From contig JAQFVV010000257.1 of NCBI GenBank assembly GCA_028023455.1, forward strand, positions 1,116,001 through 1,180,000: 64,000 nucleotides of DNA. Reading direction: 5' to 3'. Of this stretch, positions 39,906 to 51,568 are shown piece by piece. The translations under genes were made by a program, and so were the position numbers. Each line of letters starts with the position of its first letter. The first letter of the stretch is position 1. Under the pieces are notes generated by a model that did no database searches, had not been told where the DNA came from, and saw only the letters and a program-made list of their open reading frames with translations. This DNA comes from Epiperipatus broadwayi. Its lineage: Eukaryota; Onychophora; Udeonychophora; Euonychophora; Peripatidae.

Positions 39906-41409
39906 TAAGTTAACTATATCTATTATACTTTTTGTAAAACTTGTAAAAAGAAATGACAATGGAAGATAAAAAGTTAAAAAATTTTTAACTTTAAATTAAT
40001 ATTTATTTGGTTGCACACAACATGTAATAATATTGGATACAATTATTTCTAAGAAATCATTAAAAAAAAATAACCCAATGTATCTGCAATATCAGTCTAG
40101 CAAATTTATCACAGATCATTTGTAAACTATCTTTATTTATTTTGAGTATATGTAACTCCAAATTATAGTTGCATCATAATATAACTCAGATGGTGCAATA
40201 GTTACTTTGTTTGTATGGCCTGATTTTTGATCAGATTGCAAATCATTTTGCTACTATTAGCTGAATTTTTTGTCCAATTCATCTAGAGTTTAGTTTTAAT
40301 TTTAGTGAATAGATGGAAGTCTTAATCTGCAGAAAAATATCCATCTATACGTTAGGAAAATCAGGAATTTTTCAGATTGTCAACAAAGGAAGACACTTGT
40401 ACTTTTTGTGCAGTAAATTAAATTAAGAAAGTAATGTTTTATTGAAGTTGTTGATAGTTTTTTTAAATAAATAAATGAAATTTATTTTTATTTTTAATAT
40501 TTATATTCCTTGTTTTTTAAATTTAACTTTTTCTAAACTATTTGTGATGACAAGCATAAATTAATATATATATATATATTTTACTTATCATTTCTGAAAG
40601 TATATATAATAAACAATGCTAAAAACTATATTTTATTAAACATGTAGATATTATTTTTTTATAGTATAACAAATTTTCAAAATCGTAGACAGATGAGTTG
40701 AATTTAAATGGGAATGGATCTAGTTCATGTAAATATAACTTTTCAATAACACAAAATATTGTTCTCATAATTACCAACAGTAAATTTGTATTTGATTATA
40801 TATACTTTAACTATTAGATTAATCAGCTTGTAAAATCTGTAAATAAAGTTTGAGGATAACTGTTTATTACCGCTATTTTTTTTAATAACGATTATAATTA
40901 ATCCTGGTGGTTAGATTATAAAACTTGAATTTTGTATTTTGAAATTATATATAAATTATGTTATTTTAATTCTAAGTTAAATAAATTTGTGGCTGATTTG
41001 AATTACTATTTAATTTAATGTTTTCTTCCCTATTTCCTTTAACTTCAAACAGAACAAGCTACACCCTAGTCTACATTTATGTGTGTGTCTGAAATTAATG
41101 ATATTCTATGAAATAAAAATATGAATAATTTTTTTGGTTTTGTCCAATAAATGTGATTTCCTCTTTTTTTACTGTTAGATCTCTTTTTTTTTTTTTTTAT
41201 CAATATCTTATTCACCATCATCTGGCTAATATGGGTGCTTCAATGGATGTTGCTAGAGACATAGGTTACAAGAAATAGATAGTAAATCAAAGAAGGGAGT
41301 ATAATGAATGATTATTTTTATTGATATCCATTTTTAAATACATTTGGGTCATCTGCCTATTTTTTGTAACCAGTACTTTTTAGAAATAGTTACTAAATTA
41401 TATATATAT
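39906..41409. other. AT-rich DNA, no gene seen
   Basis: No gene or shared repeat recognised. T runs occur at 41186-41199. It ends in the (TA)n tract that is the insertion target of the minus-strand LTR element. Confidence 0.5.
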
Positions 41410-43201
41410 TGTGACAGTCAGATGATGTATGTTGGTTTAACCCAATTCGAATACTAAGCGAAAGTACCTCGAGGCCACCCATACGCGATATATTAAATCA
41501 AGAATACTATGACCTCTGCCCTATTCGCCTATTCTCGAGGCTAATTACATACCAACACCATTATCGGAGCCATACATAAATTACTTTTTAACCGGCCAAG
41601 GTTAGCCTCAGGAGTAGAGACATGGACGGGAACACCTATGGAGCTAAATAGTTAAATGTGCATAAAAGTACTATGAAAAATGTGTTTTGGTGCCTGGATC
41701 ATTGGAAAAGTAAAATAAAGCATTATAATAAAATTAGGAAACTCAAGCTTTTTATAGTTAAATACTATGTTTAATTAAAGACTTAAAATATTAAGAATGT
41801 TTTTAATGACCTCCACTATTCCCCTAAATTAATGAAAAACTAATTAGACAATCAAAACAGATTAAACGATACAATATTTTTGCGGTCTAAATCTTTTCTT
41901 CTCAATTTTAATACAATTGTCAACTCGAATCTCCTTGATAAAGTACAATAATACAAATCTTTAGCAAAGCATTTTCTAATTGCTTTGCATAAAAACAGAC
42001 AGTTTAAAAATTATTTAAAATGTATATAGCTAAATCAGATATATGTAATAAGCTACTGGCAGACAAAAGAGGCATTATTGAGATCAAGTTGGCAAACAAA
42101 GGAAACTTACTCGTATGGAATTTGGAAACATAAATAAAATTGGAAAGAGATTTTAAATGAAAAAAAAATTAACTTTTAAACTTAACCGCAATGGAATACA
42201 AAATATTTACACATGTTAGTAATGAAGAATAGTAAAAGAAAAAAGGTTAAATATAGATAGATGATCATATATATATATATATATTTAAGACGTCTAATAA
42301 AAATGGTTACATTACAAATATCATTAAATAAAACAATTCATAATATAATTCAATTAAAAAAGGTAACAAAAGGGTAGAAAGTAAATAGTTCAATGGAGGA
42401 GAGATATGATTACCATCCTGGTTCCTTGGTCATGTTTCCTACAGTGTTCGTGACTTGATCTGACCATTGATAGGTATTTTCCCAGACAAGGAAAGTGGAA
42501 ATAAGTAGCATGCTTTTGTGAAAAGTCCTACAGACATGGCACATAGTTCAGATGACTATTGAGTGGATACTAAGGCATTTTGATGTTATTTAGGAACCTC
42601 GGCGATATGCAAAGCTATTTATTTGCCTAGCCAAGCATAGTAGAATCCATCAAATTCATATGACTTTTAGCTTGAGCATGTTCAAACTTCTCCATGATTT
42701 TGAAGATGACATTTATCTAACTTTTTGGAATAAAATCTCCACAAGCAAAATCTGAAAGAGTTCTCCAAAGAGAAATATGAATGCCAGCAAAAAAACTCTG
42801 AATAACCAAGTCTTTTGTTCTCACTTTTATTTATACCCTCTTTGTCAGCTATCTTCTATTGTTTGTATGATCTTAGATCTTGATAAGCCCTTCCATGCTC
42901 CTTTGTTTCAAGGTAACATTTTCTAAAAATAAGTTTTACTTTTTTACTCTAAATTTCTTTCTTTAAACTTTGAATTTTATTAATTAAAAAAAAAAAGAAA
43001 GAGAAGGCCATTTTTAATTTGACTTGAATGGGCTCACTAATTAAAATATACATTCTTTTAGAAAATGTTGGCAGGCTTATCTCAAAATAAATCATACACC
43101 ATATTTTAACAAGATTTTAATAAAAAAGTATATTATTTCTTTTAATAATATAAGCATTTTATTTCAGCAGAATTTTGCATTAACTCATATATATATACAC
43201 T

Positions 43202-43233
<32 letters not shown>

Positions 43234-43467
43234 GTTTGACTAATAGGTTTGACAAGTAATTTTTATTCAAAAAAATTTAATCTTGAAATGGAATTTATTT
43301 AAAATGACATAGTTAAAAGCAAATACAAATTATATAAACGTAATTAATTTTAGCTTTAATGCAAAACCCTGCTGATATTGGACTATAAACTTAATCCAGG
43401 TCTATAATACTAACCAAGTTTATAGAAGGCTGTGAAGCAAGGATCGGACTTCAGATCCATTGCTTCA
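41410..43467 (-). repeat. 3' LTR of the minus-strand element
   Basis: On the minus strand it starts with a hairpin (43467-43433): TGAAGCAA/TTGCTTCA outer stem, one bulged T, GGATC/GATCC inner stem. The end region holds GAATAGGCGAATAGGGCAGA, shared with the solo LTR at 13293-16477. It contains two short (AT)n tracts (42268-42285, 43206-43233). Confidence 0.8.
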
Positions 43468-43846
43468 TTTCCCAATAGTTAGTGAGCAAATAAAAATGTT
43501 AAAAAAATGCTGTTGCTTCAGGTCAGAGGTAAAAATTTTGTGCCAGGTGAGTTCAAGCCTACTATTTATTTGCTGTAATATTTAGTTTGTTACTGACTAA
43601 CAGTCTTTCTTTCTTTTACTATATAACTAACGGTTTCTCCATAATTCAATCTCCTGTATCTTAAATTGAGTCCATGTTGTTTTTAGTCTAACAAACTATA
43701 TCTTTTTACTTTCTAAATTTTTTGGGGTCCGGTGGTACATAAGGTTTTAAGTTTTGTTTTTAATATTATACTCTCTTTTTAGGCTGAGATTATTTTTCCA
43801 AAACAAAACACTTATTCCACACTTCTTTTTTAATGCATGAGGGCTT

Positions 43847-44578
43847 TTATATATCGGAAAAAAACTTTTTTACTTTTCTCCACACTATACTACTTGGCCT
43901 AAGGTCTTTTAGCCATGCTTGGTTTCCTTTCCTGAATTTATATTGCCGGTTGTGATTCTTGCAATGCCGAGCCATACGTCCTAATTTTTCCCTTGCCTTC
44001 TTTTCTTGCTCAGTCATGTTCTGGACCTTGAGACTGATTTTCAAGCTATCTAGGTGGTGTCTAGGGTTCCCACCCAGTTCTTCTCTAAAACATTTTATGT
44101 TGGTAATCTTTGCCACAGGAGTTATAGTATTGATTACTGTCACAGTAAAGATTTCACTGCCTTGTTGCGCCTGGATTTGGTTCAACAGCTGTTGATTGTT
44201 TTTTTACTATCCTCATTCATTTGTCCAGAGAAATCTAACGGGTGAGTGGCTTTGTCTGTTTCATAATCACTCGAGGATTTCATATCAGTGTCATCTTGAT
44301 TTTGAGTATCATCTTCTGGTGATGCTTCTGTTACAATACTCTGTTCTTGATGGAGTTCCATATGTGCCTCCAAACGGTTCAATCTTTGCGATGTAATATT
44401 CATGAATTCCTGGAACATGTTCATCATCATTCCGTTTTCGTCGCTCATTTCTTTGATGAAATCTTCCAAATTGTATTTTTGGTCACTATGAGTACATATT
44501 GACCTATAAACTTCGCCTCTTCTGTTCCTCCATTTTTGCCTAATATTGGCTATTTTGTTATACAACAATCCCACCTTA
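43847..44578 (-). pseudogene. Broken ORF of unknown function inside the LTR element
   Basis: Two overlapping minus-strand frames (44574-44182 and 44185-43847) look like one protein of about 240 residues split by a frameshift. The junction holds an A7 run; one extra A would join the frames. I do not recognise the family. The N-terminus (RQKWRNRRGEVYRSI) resembles the last helix of a Myb/SANT or trihelix DNA-binding domain. A helical stretch with SQRLNRLEAHMELHQEQ follows, then an acidic region (EDDTQNQDDTD) and a basic C-terminus rich in Lys and Arg. The codon mix and amino-acid variety are unlike the AT-rich noise elsewhere. On the minus strand, ACAAATAAG just before the frame could be a splice acceptor. 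It may be a captured cellular exon or an accessory protein of the element. Confidence 0.5.
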
Positions 44579-45384
44579 TTTGTAAAATGTATTTTAGTTT
44601 TTTTATAAACAATCTACATACTTATATTTTTATATTTTATCACACGTATCTAGGAGCTATATCCTTCTGTATATAAAAAAAATTAGTTCTTTCTAAACTA
44701 AGTCAGTATTCTAAGTTCCAACTATCTGTTTTATTTATATGTTTTCAGAAATTAACTTTGCCTACCTCACGAGGTCCTATCTTAAACCTATGCCTATATG
44801 TATCTGTTTGTAAAAAAAAAAAAAATCCTGCCGTGTCTGTTTTTAATATTTATACTACATATTATTCTCCACACTTTATTTATTGTTATATTTCATTAAA
44901 ATATCACTGCTATTTTGTCACAATATAATTAAAATAATACACTTACAACTTGACCTGGCTTTCTCTGACACCTGAAACAACTAAAAAATGCATTTACATT
45001 AATTTACAAGTATATATATATATATATATATATCAAGGAATATGTGAGCAAAAATATACATAAGTCATGTTTAAAAATTATTTTGGCTCACTACGCATAC
45101 ATTTTTTTTATTTTGATCATCTACCTCCTATGGTTTGTTTATTTGTATTCCGATATGAGAGATTGCACTTGCTGACAAACTTATTTGATGGGGACACCAG
45201 TTGACAAGACAATGGCCATATCAAATATACATATTAATGGATAATGACCCAAGCACACATTGATAAGGTTTATAAAGTTTAATGCGATTACAATTTGTTT
45301 TGATTTTCACTTCACTTTCAAAAAAAAATCTCTGCATGAATAAGTAAATGGTATTTTAAATGACAATATTAAGTCTAAGACGTA

Positions 45385-45605
45385 TACAACTCTGTCTGAC
45401 CTGGGTTCGAAACCACACTACCGTTTTGGTCATGACACACAAAAAAAATTCAAACAGCCAAAGTACGATTAACAAAACAAAAAAATACAACAAAAAAAAT
45501 TAAAATAAAATCCCATGATAACCGCCACTCCGAATTATGAACCTGGGATCGAAACCAACTACCATTTTGGTCACAACCCGAAATAGATTAACAATTATCA
45601 AGCAA
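45385..45605 (+). repeat. SINE-like tail, two related pieces
   Basis: Two related pieces (about 45390-45435 and 45539-45590) share GACCTGGG(T/A)TCGAAACCA-like and ACTACC(G/A)TTTTGGTCA blocks. The GGTTCGAAACC core resembles a tRNA-derived B box. A-rich DNA follows each. They probably derive from a SINE inserted in the LTR element's interior and partly duplicated. Confidence 0.5.
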
Positions 45606-46739
45606 TTTTACAGAAAATGCATTGAGATCAAAAACTGTTTAAAAAAACATTTATATAAAAATGGGTTTTACCGAACTATAAACGAAATGTATACCATATA
45701 CTCCCATATATATGAATATATACGACATTAAATACCTATACAAATATTTCATTTATTATCATGTACATGATTTTATTAGAAAGATTTGTCATATTGCAGA
45801 CCACATACTCCTATTATTTCAAGCTAGTAAACGCTGGTCGCAACTATGACAAGGAAGCAATGTTTGCAGATGTAGACCTATTATTTCAGGCTACTCAGCA
45901 ATCCTAAACTCTAAAGTGTAAGGGGTCTTCACCTAAATGGTTACTAAGGGGGTCTTCAACAAAATGATCACTAAAAAACAAGGGCTTCACCTAACGGTTA
46001 CTCAATAAATGATTCAATAGCATAATCCGAATTGAGAAAAAAAATCTTAACTAAAGGTGGCTGACATATATGTTATACAGAAAATACTTTAATATACGTA
46101 TTTATTAAGACGAACATATGCATTTACTATTTATTAAGTTGAAAATCAAATTTGATATTTTATTAACAAAACTTATACTTATATATATTTGCTAGGAAAC
46201 GTAATTGCAAAATATTTAAGAGTGAAAAAAGAATTTTGCATGATTATAATTATTCATTTTATATAAAAATGAAACACAGAGAAAGTGAAAAAATATTTGC
46301 TGACACCGTACGTTGACACGTGTTAATTTGAACTTATCAAAACTTTCGATCTTAGAAAAAATTTCTATTAACGGAAAAAATGTTATCTATTAGATCTTTA
46401 CAAAAATTTATGCAAACGGGGAAAAAATTCTATTATCTAATTGTACTTTTTACCAAAATATTAATTAACACACTGAATATACACTCTAATTCGAAAAAAC
46501 ATTATTTCAAAACTTCTCATGTTTAAGCAATACTAACTAACAAAGTACGAAAGCTATTTTAAAGGAGGGTGGGTGGGTATGTATTTGACACTTCTGCCTC
46601 ATTGAAGCTATATACTTTATACGACAAAACTACTCATTAGGAGGAAAGAAATTGCTTTAACTCTGAAATCTTCTTTTATAATCACAAAAAAAAAAAAAAA
46701 AACAACTAACTAATGGAGTGTTAACGTTTCTAAATATAA

Positions 46740-47083
46740 ATATTCATTTCACATATACTAAACTCGGAAAAAATTTTTTTTTACCTTATGACACATTTAA
46801 CTTTTTTTTAATCAATCTAACAAAAATGACATTTGGCTCACGTTAGGAGACAAACTCGGAAAAAGAAATTATACATATATTTTTATATAAATATATTAAA
46901 CTAAAACTAACTTCTCAGGGTATTAATATTTTTTTAAAAAAATGACATACATCCCACTGCAACAACTCGGAGAAAACTTTTACATGTATCTATTACTTCA
47001 AATCCCCTATTCCTATTCTTCCAATAAAAAAATGGAATTCAGCCCACGTTGTTGGCGTCAGAAGGCGGAAAAAAAAATTTAAC
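46740..47083 (-). repeat. Leader repeats next to the 5' LTR
   Basis: On the minus strand the pattern T-run, CCGAGTT (CCGCCTT in the first), a short spacer, (C)AACGTGGGCT or a variant, then a T-run, appears three times and perhaps a fourth. On the plus strand the complementary cores are near 46856, 46965 and 47065 (AACTCGGA, or AGGCGG in the last), and 46764 (AACTCGGA). The unit beside the LTR includes TGACGCCAACAACGTGGGCT, close to a tRNA-Lys-type primer-binding site. The repeats may be duplicated primer-site/leader modules. Confidence 0.5.
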
Positions 47084-49183
47084 TGTGACAGTCAGATGAT
47101 GTATGTTGGTTTAACCCAGTTCAAATACTAAGTGAAAGTACCTTGAGGCCACCCATATGTGAGATATTAAATCAATAATACTATGACCTCTGCCCTATTC
47201 GCCTATTCTCGAGGCTAATTACGAACCAACAACATTATCCAAGCCATACATAAATTATTTTTCAACCGGCCAAGCTTAACCTCAGCGGTAGAGACATGGA
47301 TGGGAACACCTATGGAGCTAAATATTTAAATGTGCATAAAAGTATTATGGAAAATGTGTTTTGCATGCCTGGATCATTGGAAAAGTAAAATAAAGCATTA
47401 TAATAAAATTAGGAAACTCAAGCTTTTTATAGTTAAATAATTTGCTTAATTAATGACTTTAAAATATTAAGAATGTTTTTAATGACCTCTGCTATTCCCC
47501 TAAATTAATGAAAAACTAATTAGACAATCAAAACAGATTAAACGATACAATATTTTTGCGGTCTAAATCTTTTCTTCCCAATTTTAATAAAATTGTCAAC
47601 ACGAATCTCCTCGATAAAGTACAATAGGAAAAATCTTTCGCAAAGCATTTTCTAATTGCTTTGCACTAAAAACAGACAGTTTAAAAATTATTTAAAACAT
47701 ATATAGCTAAATCAGATATATGTAATAAGATACTAGTGGACAAAAGAGGCGTTATCGAGGAGATCAAGTTGGCAAACAAAGGAAACTTACTCATATGGAA
47801 TTTAGAAACATAAATAAAACTGGAAAGAGATTTTAAGTGAAAAAAAAAAACTTTTAAACTTAACCGCAATGGAATACAAAATATTTACACATATTAGTAA
47901 TGACGAATAGCAAAGGAAAAAAGGTTAAATATAGATAGATGATCACACATATATATATATATTTAAGACCAGTCTATTAAAAATGGTTACATTACAAATA
48001 TCATTAAATAAAACAATTCATAATATAATTCAATTAAAAAAGGTAACAAATGGGTAGAAAGTAAATAGTTCAATGGAGGAGAGATATGATTACCATCCTG
48101 GTTTCTTGGTCATGTTTCCTATGGCATTCGTGGCTTGATCCAACCATTGATAGGTATTTGCCTGGACATGGAAAGTGGAAATAAGTAGCATGCTTTTATG
48201 AAAAGTCCTACAGACATGGCACAAAGTTCAGATGACTATTGAGTGGATACTAAGGCATTTTGATGGTATTTAGGAACCTCGGCTATAGGCAAAGCTATTT
48301 ATTTGCCTAGCCAAGCATAGTAGAATCCATCAAATTCATATGACTTTTAGCTTGAGCATGTTCAAACTTCTCCATGATTTTGAAGATGACAGTTGTCTAA
48401 CTTTTTGGAATAAAATCTCCACAAGCAAAATCTGAAAGAGTTCTCCAAAGAGAAATATGAATGCCAGCAAGAAAACTCTGAATAACCGAGTCTTTTGTTC
48501 TCACTTTTATTTATACCCTCTTTGTCAGCTACCTTCTATTGTTTGTATGATCTTAGATCTTGATAAGCCCCTCCATGCTCCTTTGTTTCAAGGTAACATT
48601 TTCTAAAAATAAGTTTTACTTTTTTACTCTAAATTTCTTTCTTTAAACTTTGAATTTTATTAATTAAAAAAAAAGAAAGAGAAGGCCATTTTTAATTTGA
48701 CTTGAATGGGCTCTCTAATTAAAATATACATTCTTTTAGAAAATGTTGGCAGGCTTATCTCAAAATAAATCATACACCATATTTTAACAAAATTTTAACA
48801 AAAAATATATTATTTCTTTTAATAATATAAGCATTTTTTTTCAGCAGAATTTTGCTTTAACTCATATATATATATATATGCTTGATGTATATATATATAT
48901 AAAATAACAAGTCAGATATTAGCATATATATAATTTTATATATATATATATATGTTTGACTAACAGGTTTGACAAGTAATTTTTATTAACAAAAATTTAA
49001 TCTTGAAATGGAATTTATTTAAAATGACAGTTAAATGCAAATACAAATTATATAAACGTAATTAATTTTAGCTTCAATGCAAAACCCTGCTGATATTGGA
49101 CTATAAACTTAATTCAGGTCTATAATACTAACCAAGTTTATAGAAGGCTGTGAAGCATGGATCAGACTTCAGATCCATTGCCT

Positions 49184-49185
<2 letters not shown>
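47084..49185 (-). repeat. 5' LTR of the minus-strand element
   Basis: Partner of 41410-43467. Its first bases on the minus strand are TGAGGC (one change from TGAAGC). The inner hairpin stem GGATC/GATCC is kept, while the outer stem has two or more damaged pairs. Near its start it carries expanded (TA)n tracts (about 48864-48900 and 48934-48953) not of equal length in the partner. The frame 47681-47869 has no recognisable domain. Confidence 0.8.

Positions 49186-49260
<75 letters not shown>
49186..49260. repeat. (AT)n microsatellite, 75 bp
   Basis: Uninterrupted AT directly at the outer edge of the 5' LTR. It is part of the target DNA into which the element inserted and probably lengthened afterwards. 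Frames through it are Ile/Tyr repeats and not genes. Confidence 0.95.
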
Positions 49261-49263
<3 letters not shown>

Positions 49264-49377
49264 GGTGGAAGTTGGTTTACGATCAAAATAGCAATAAGAA
49301 TAAGTACACTTCTGAATCAATTTGAAAATGATGATTAAAAAAAATCCAAATGTACACATAATATTCAAATTTCATAG

Positions 49378-49590
49378 GTTTGTTCATATGTGTAATGAAG
49401 TTGTTTCTTTCTATTTTATAATCTAAAGCTGAGTGCACTTTCAGTGATACTCACCATAATCTTAGTTCTCTTATTACTCTCTTGTTGCTAATTAAAAAGA
49501 GAGTTAAGATTATGATGAACATCACCAAATGTTCACTCTGTTTTAGATTATAAAAAAGAAAAAGCTACTTTATTACATATATGAACAAAC
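49378..49590. repeat. Foldback repeat
   Basis: Left arm about 49378-49473, right arm about 49498-49590. Shared words include GTTTGTTCATAT, TTTATAATCTAAA, CATAATCTTA and CTCTTT, read as complements. Arms of about 95 bp have roughly 80% pairing by eye around a spacer of about 24 bp. It encodes no protein. Confidence 0.75.
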
Positions 49591-49619
49591 ATGCTCAAAT
49601 TTGAAGTAAAAATATAAGT

Positions 49620-50473
49620 GAAGAGAAAATCATTAACATATAATATTGTTAAAAAAATATAATGGTGATAATTCTTATTACAACATTATTACAATAATTA
49701 GTTTATAATATCCCATTTCATTATATATATGAGTGTGTGTTATATAGTCATAAAGTATATCTTTTATATATTATATACACACAGTGTATTCTAATGAAAA
49801 CATGATAACGACTGGTTCTCTGTTTAAGCTGTCTTCAGTGCCTTTCCTGAATTAATGTACATATTTCATTTATCCATCATAATACTTTTAAGACATTAGA
49901 ATGTCTGGACAATTAATTACAACATGAAGTGTGACAATGATGGAACAGTGTTCTAATATTAAATTTTGTTTTAAATTGAGAAAAACTGTCAAAGAAACAT
50001 TTAAATTGATTCAAATTGAATATGACATTGAAGCCATGAATTGCAAGAATATGTTCAAATTATTTGCAAGATTTTGTGATAGCAGAGAGAACATTGAATG
50101 CGCTATCAAACAGCTAAATTATGTTGCAACATAATCTATGGATTGATTCAGAGATAGTACTTTAGGCAGCTTGGAGGGAGAACTAGTCATATTTTTATTG
50201 GGCCACTTTATAAAGAGAAAGAGAAAGAAAGGGAGGGAGAAGGAGAGGTTAGAGGGCTCAATAGTGATAATAAATAGGAATAACATTGCTGTATTGTTAA
50301 GCATTAATTGTTTTAGGGCAATTCTTGAAAGGCATGCTAAAATTAGTTCTTTTCTGATATGGTAATATCTAAAAGTTTACCAAATCATCAGTATAGTACA
50401 TGAAGTCTTAATATCATTTCAAATAATTACATATTTATCACATTATTAAACATTATATACATATATATTAACT
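49620..50473. other. Unique sequence, no confident gene
   Basis: An open frame at 49931-50134 on the plus strand has a fairly balanced composition (67 codons, Cys/Lys/Glu/Phe rich), but it has no recognised domain and no neighbouring exon evidence. I do not call it a gene. The opposite-strand frames at 50119-50365 are low complexity. Confidence 0.4.
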
Positions 50474-51476
50474 AGAAAATCTTTATCTTCAGACCAATTG
50501 GTTTCAAGCTTATTCCTCATCTCAGTGAGGAGTTAGGATTTCAGACACTGGATCTAAAATTTCAACTCAAGCATCAGCACTTATTTAATATGTTACTATC
50601 AATTTGCAAACTTGAATTTTTCAGACACACAAATGTCTTCAAATCCAGCCTTACAAACCAAATAGATATATCGGTCTGAACTCAGTTCAGTTTCACCATA
50701 TATTAATAGCCTAAGAAATATAACATTGCAAAAGCTGTCAAGAGTACACTTATAATAATTAATAAAACAAGACACAAATTGTATAACTTGCTTTTAAGCT
50801 TGTTCTAAAATGTTCTCTAAATGGAGCTTACCACAGCTCCAAAACAAGCTTTAATTATAAGTGCGAAAAGAGAAGAATTCAAAATCTCTACTGGAAAATC
50901 CTAACTCTTCACTGAGGTAAGCTAGAAGCTCAAAACCAATTGATCTGGTGATTGAGGATTTTCCAGTAGAGATTTTGAATTCTTTCTTTTTCGGCGCTCC
51001 ATCTGTAAACCTTTTAGAACAAGCTTAAAAGCAAGTTACACAATTTCTCTTATTTTATTAATTATTATAAGTGTACCATTGATGGCTTTTGTGATGTTAT
51101 ATTGCTTTGGCTATTATTATATGGTGAAACTGAACTGAGTTCAGATCCATATAGCTATCTGATTTGTACGGCTGAATTTGAAGACATTTACATGTCTGAA
51201 AAATTCAAGTTTTCATAAAGATAGTAACATATTAAATAAGTGCTGATGCTTGAGTTGGAATTTTAGATCTAGTGTCTGAAATCCTAATCCTCACCAAGGT
51301 GAGCCATAAGATTGAAACCAATTAGTCTGGGGATGGGGATTTTCTGGTAGAAATTTTGAATTTTTTCTCTTTCGGCACTTATAATTAAGGCTTGTTTTGG
51401 AGCTAGTGGTTAGCTTCATCTAGTGAACATTTTAGAATAAGCTTAAAAGCAAGTTTACACAATTTGTATCTTGTTT

Positions 51477-51480
<4 letters not shown>
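50474..51480. repeat. Large inverted repeat plus a third partial unit
   Basis: Left arm about 50474-50902 and right arm about 50955-51345 are complementary. Near the centre GAATTCAAAATCTCTACTGG (50875-50894) pairs with its complement ending at 50982. At the outside CCAATTGGTTTC (50494) pairs with GAAACCAATTAG (51314). Indels break the arms. Beyond the right arm, 51350-51480 repeats part of it (CTCTTTCGGCACTTATAA, AATAAGCTTAAAAGCAAG), giving a third partial unit, so the base unit is about 440 bp. No protein is encoded. This is probably a dispersed repeat present as head-to-head and head-to-tail copies. Confidence 0.85.
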
Positions 51481-51518
<38 letters not shown>

Positions 51519-51526
51519 ATTGTTAC

Positions 51527-51566
<40 letters not shown>
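51481..51566. repeat. Paired (AT)n tracts
   Basis: (AT)n at 51481-51514 and 51531-51566, separated by a 16-bp unique spacer. Confidence 0.95.

Positions 51567-51568
<2 letters not shown>

Larger units (their letters stand above)
43468..47083 (-). other. 3.6-kb interior of the minus-strand LTR element
   Basis: Read on the minus strand, it opens with GTTAAA, a T run and CCGCC, then a set of leader repeats (46740-47083). An A/T-rich middle follows with a SINE-like insertion (45385-45605) and a (TA)n tract (45009-45032), then the broken ORF at 44578-43847, and T-rich DNA ending in TTGGGAAA. Apart from that ORF no coding region is supported. The Asn/Tyr-rich frame at 45537-45731 is the SINE-like piece in translation. 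Confidence 0.6.
41410..49185 (-). mobile_element. LTR retrotransposon with 2.1-kb LTRs, minus strand
   Basis: Two direct repeats, both minus strand (5' LTR 47084-49185, 3' LTR 41410-43467; 2102 and 2058 bp), enclose 3616 bp. The 3' LTR begins TGAAGC and the 5' LTR TGAGGC on the minus strand; both end TGTCACA. Outer flanks are both ATAT (41406-41409 and 49186-49189), a 4-bp target duplication inside (AT)n DNA. TTGGGAAA (minus strand) precedes the 3' LTR as a purine tract. By eye the LTRs are about 95% identical. It shares terminal hairpin, LTR tail blocks, leader start and pre-LTR sequence with the forward element, so both belong to one family. No RT, RNase H or integrase was seen. A broken ORF of unknown function lies at 43847-44578. 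Confidence 0.8.

Noticed and set aside
43959-44396. Plus-strand frames across the broken ORF
   Set aside because: They are antisense to the more protein-like minus-strand frames and rich in Phe, Ser and Leu.
49931-50134. 67-codon frame with balanced composition
   Set aside because: Too short, no recognised domain, and no splice or neighbour support. It could be an exon fragment but cannot be supported.
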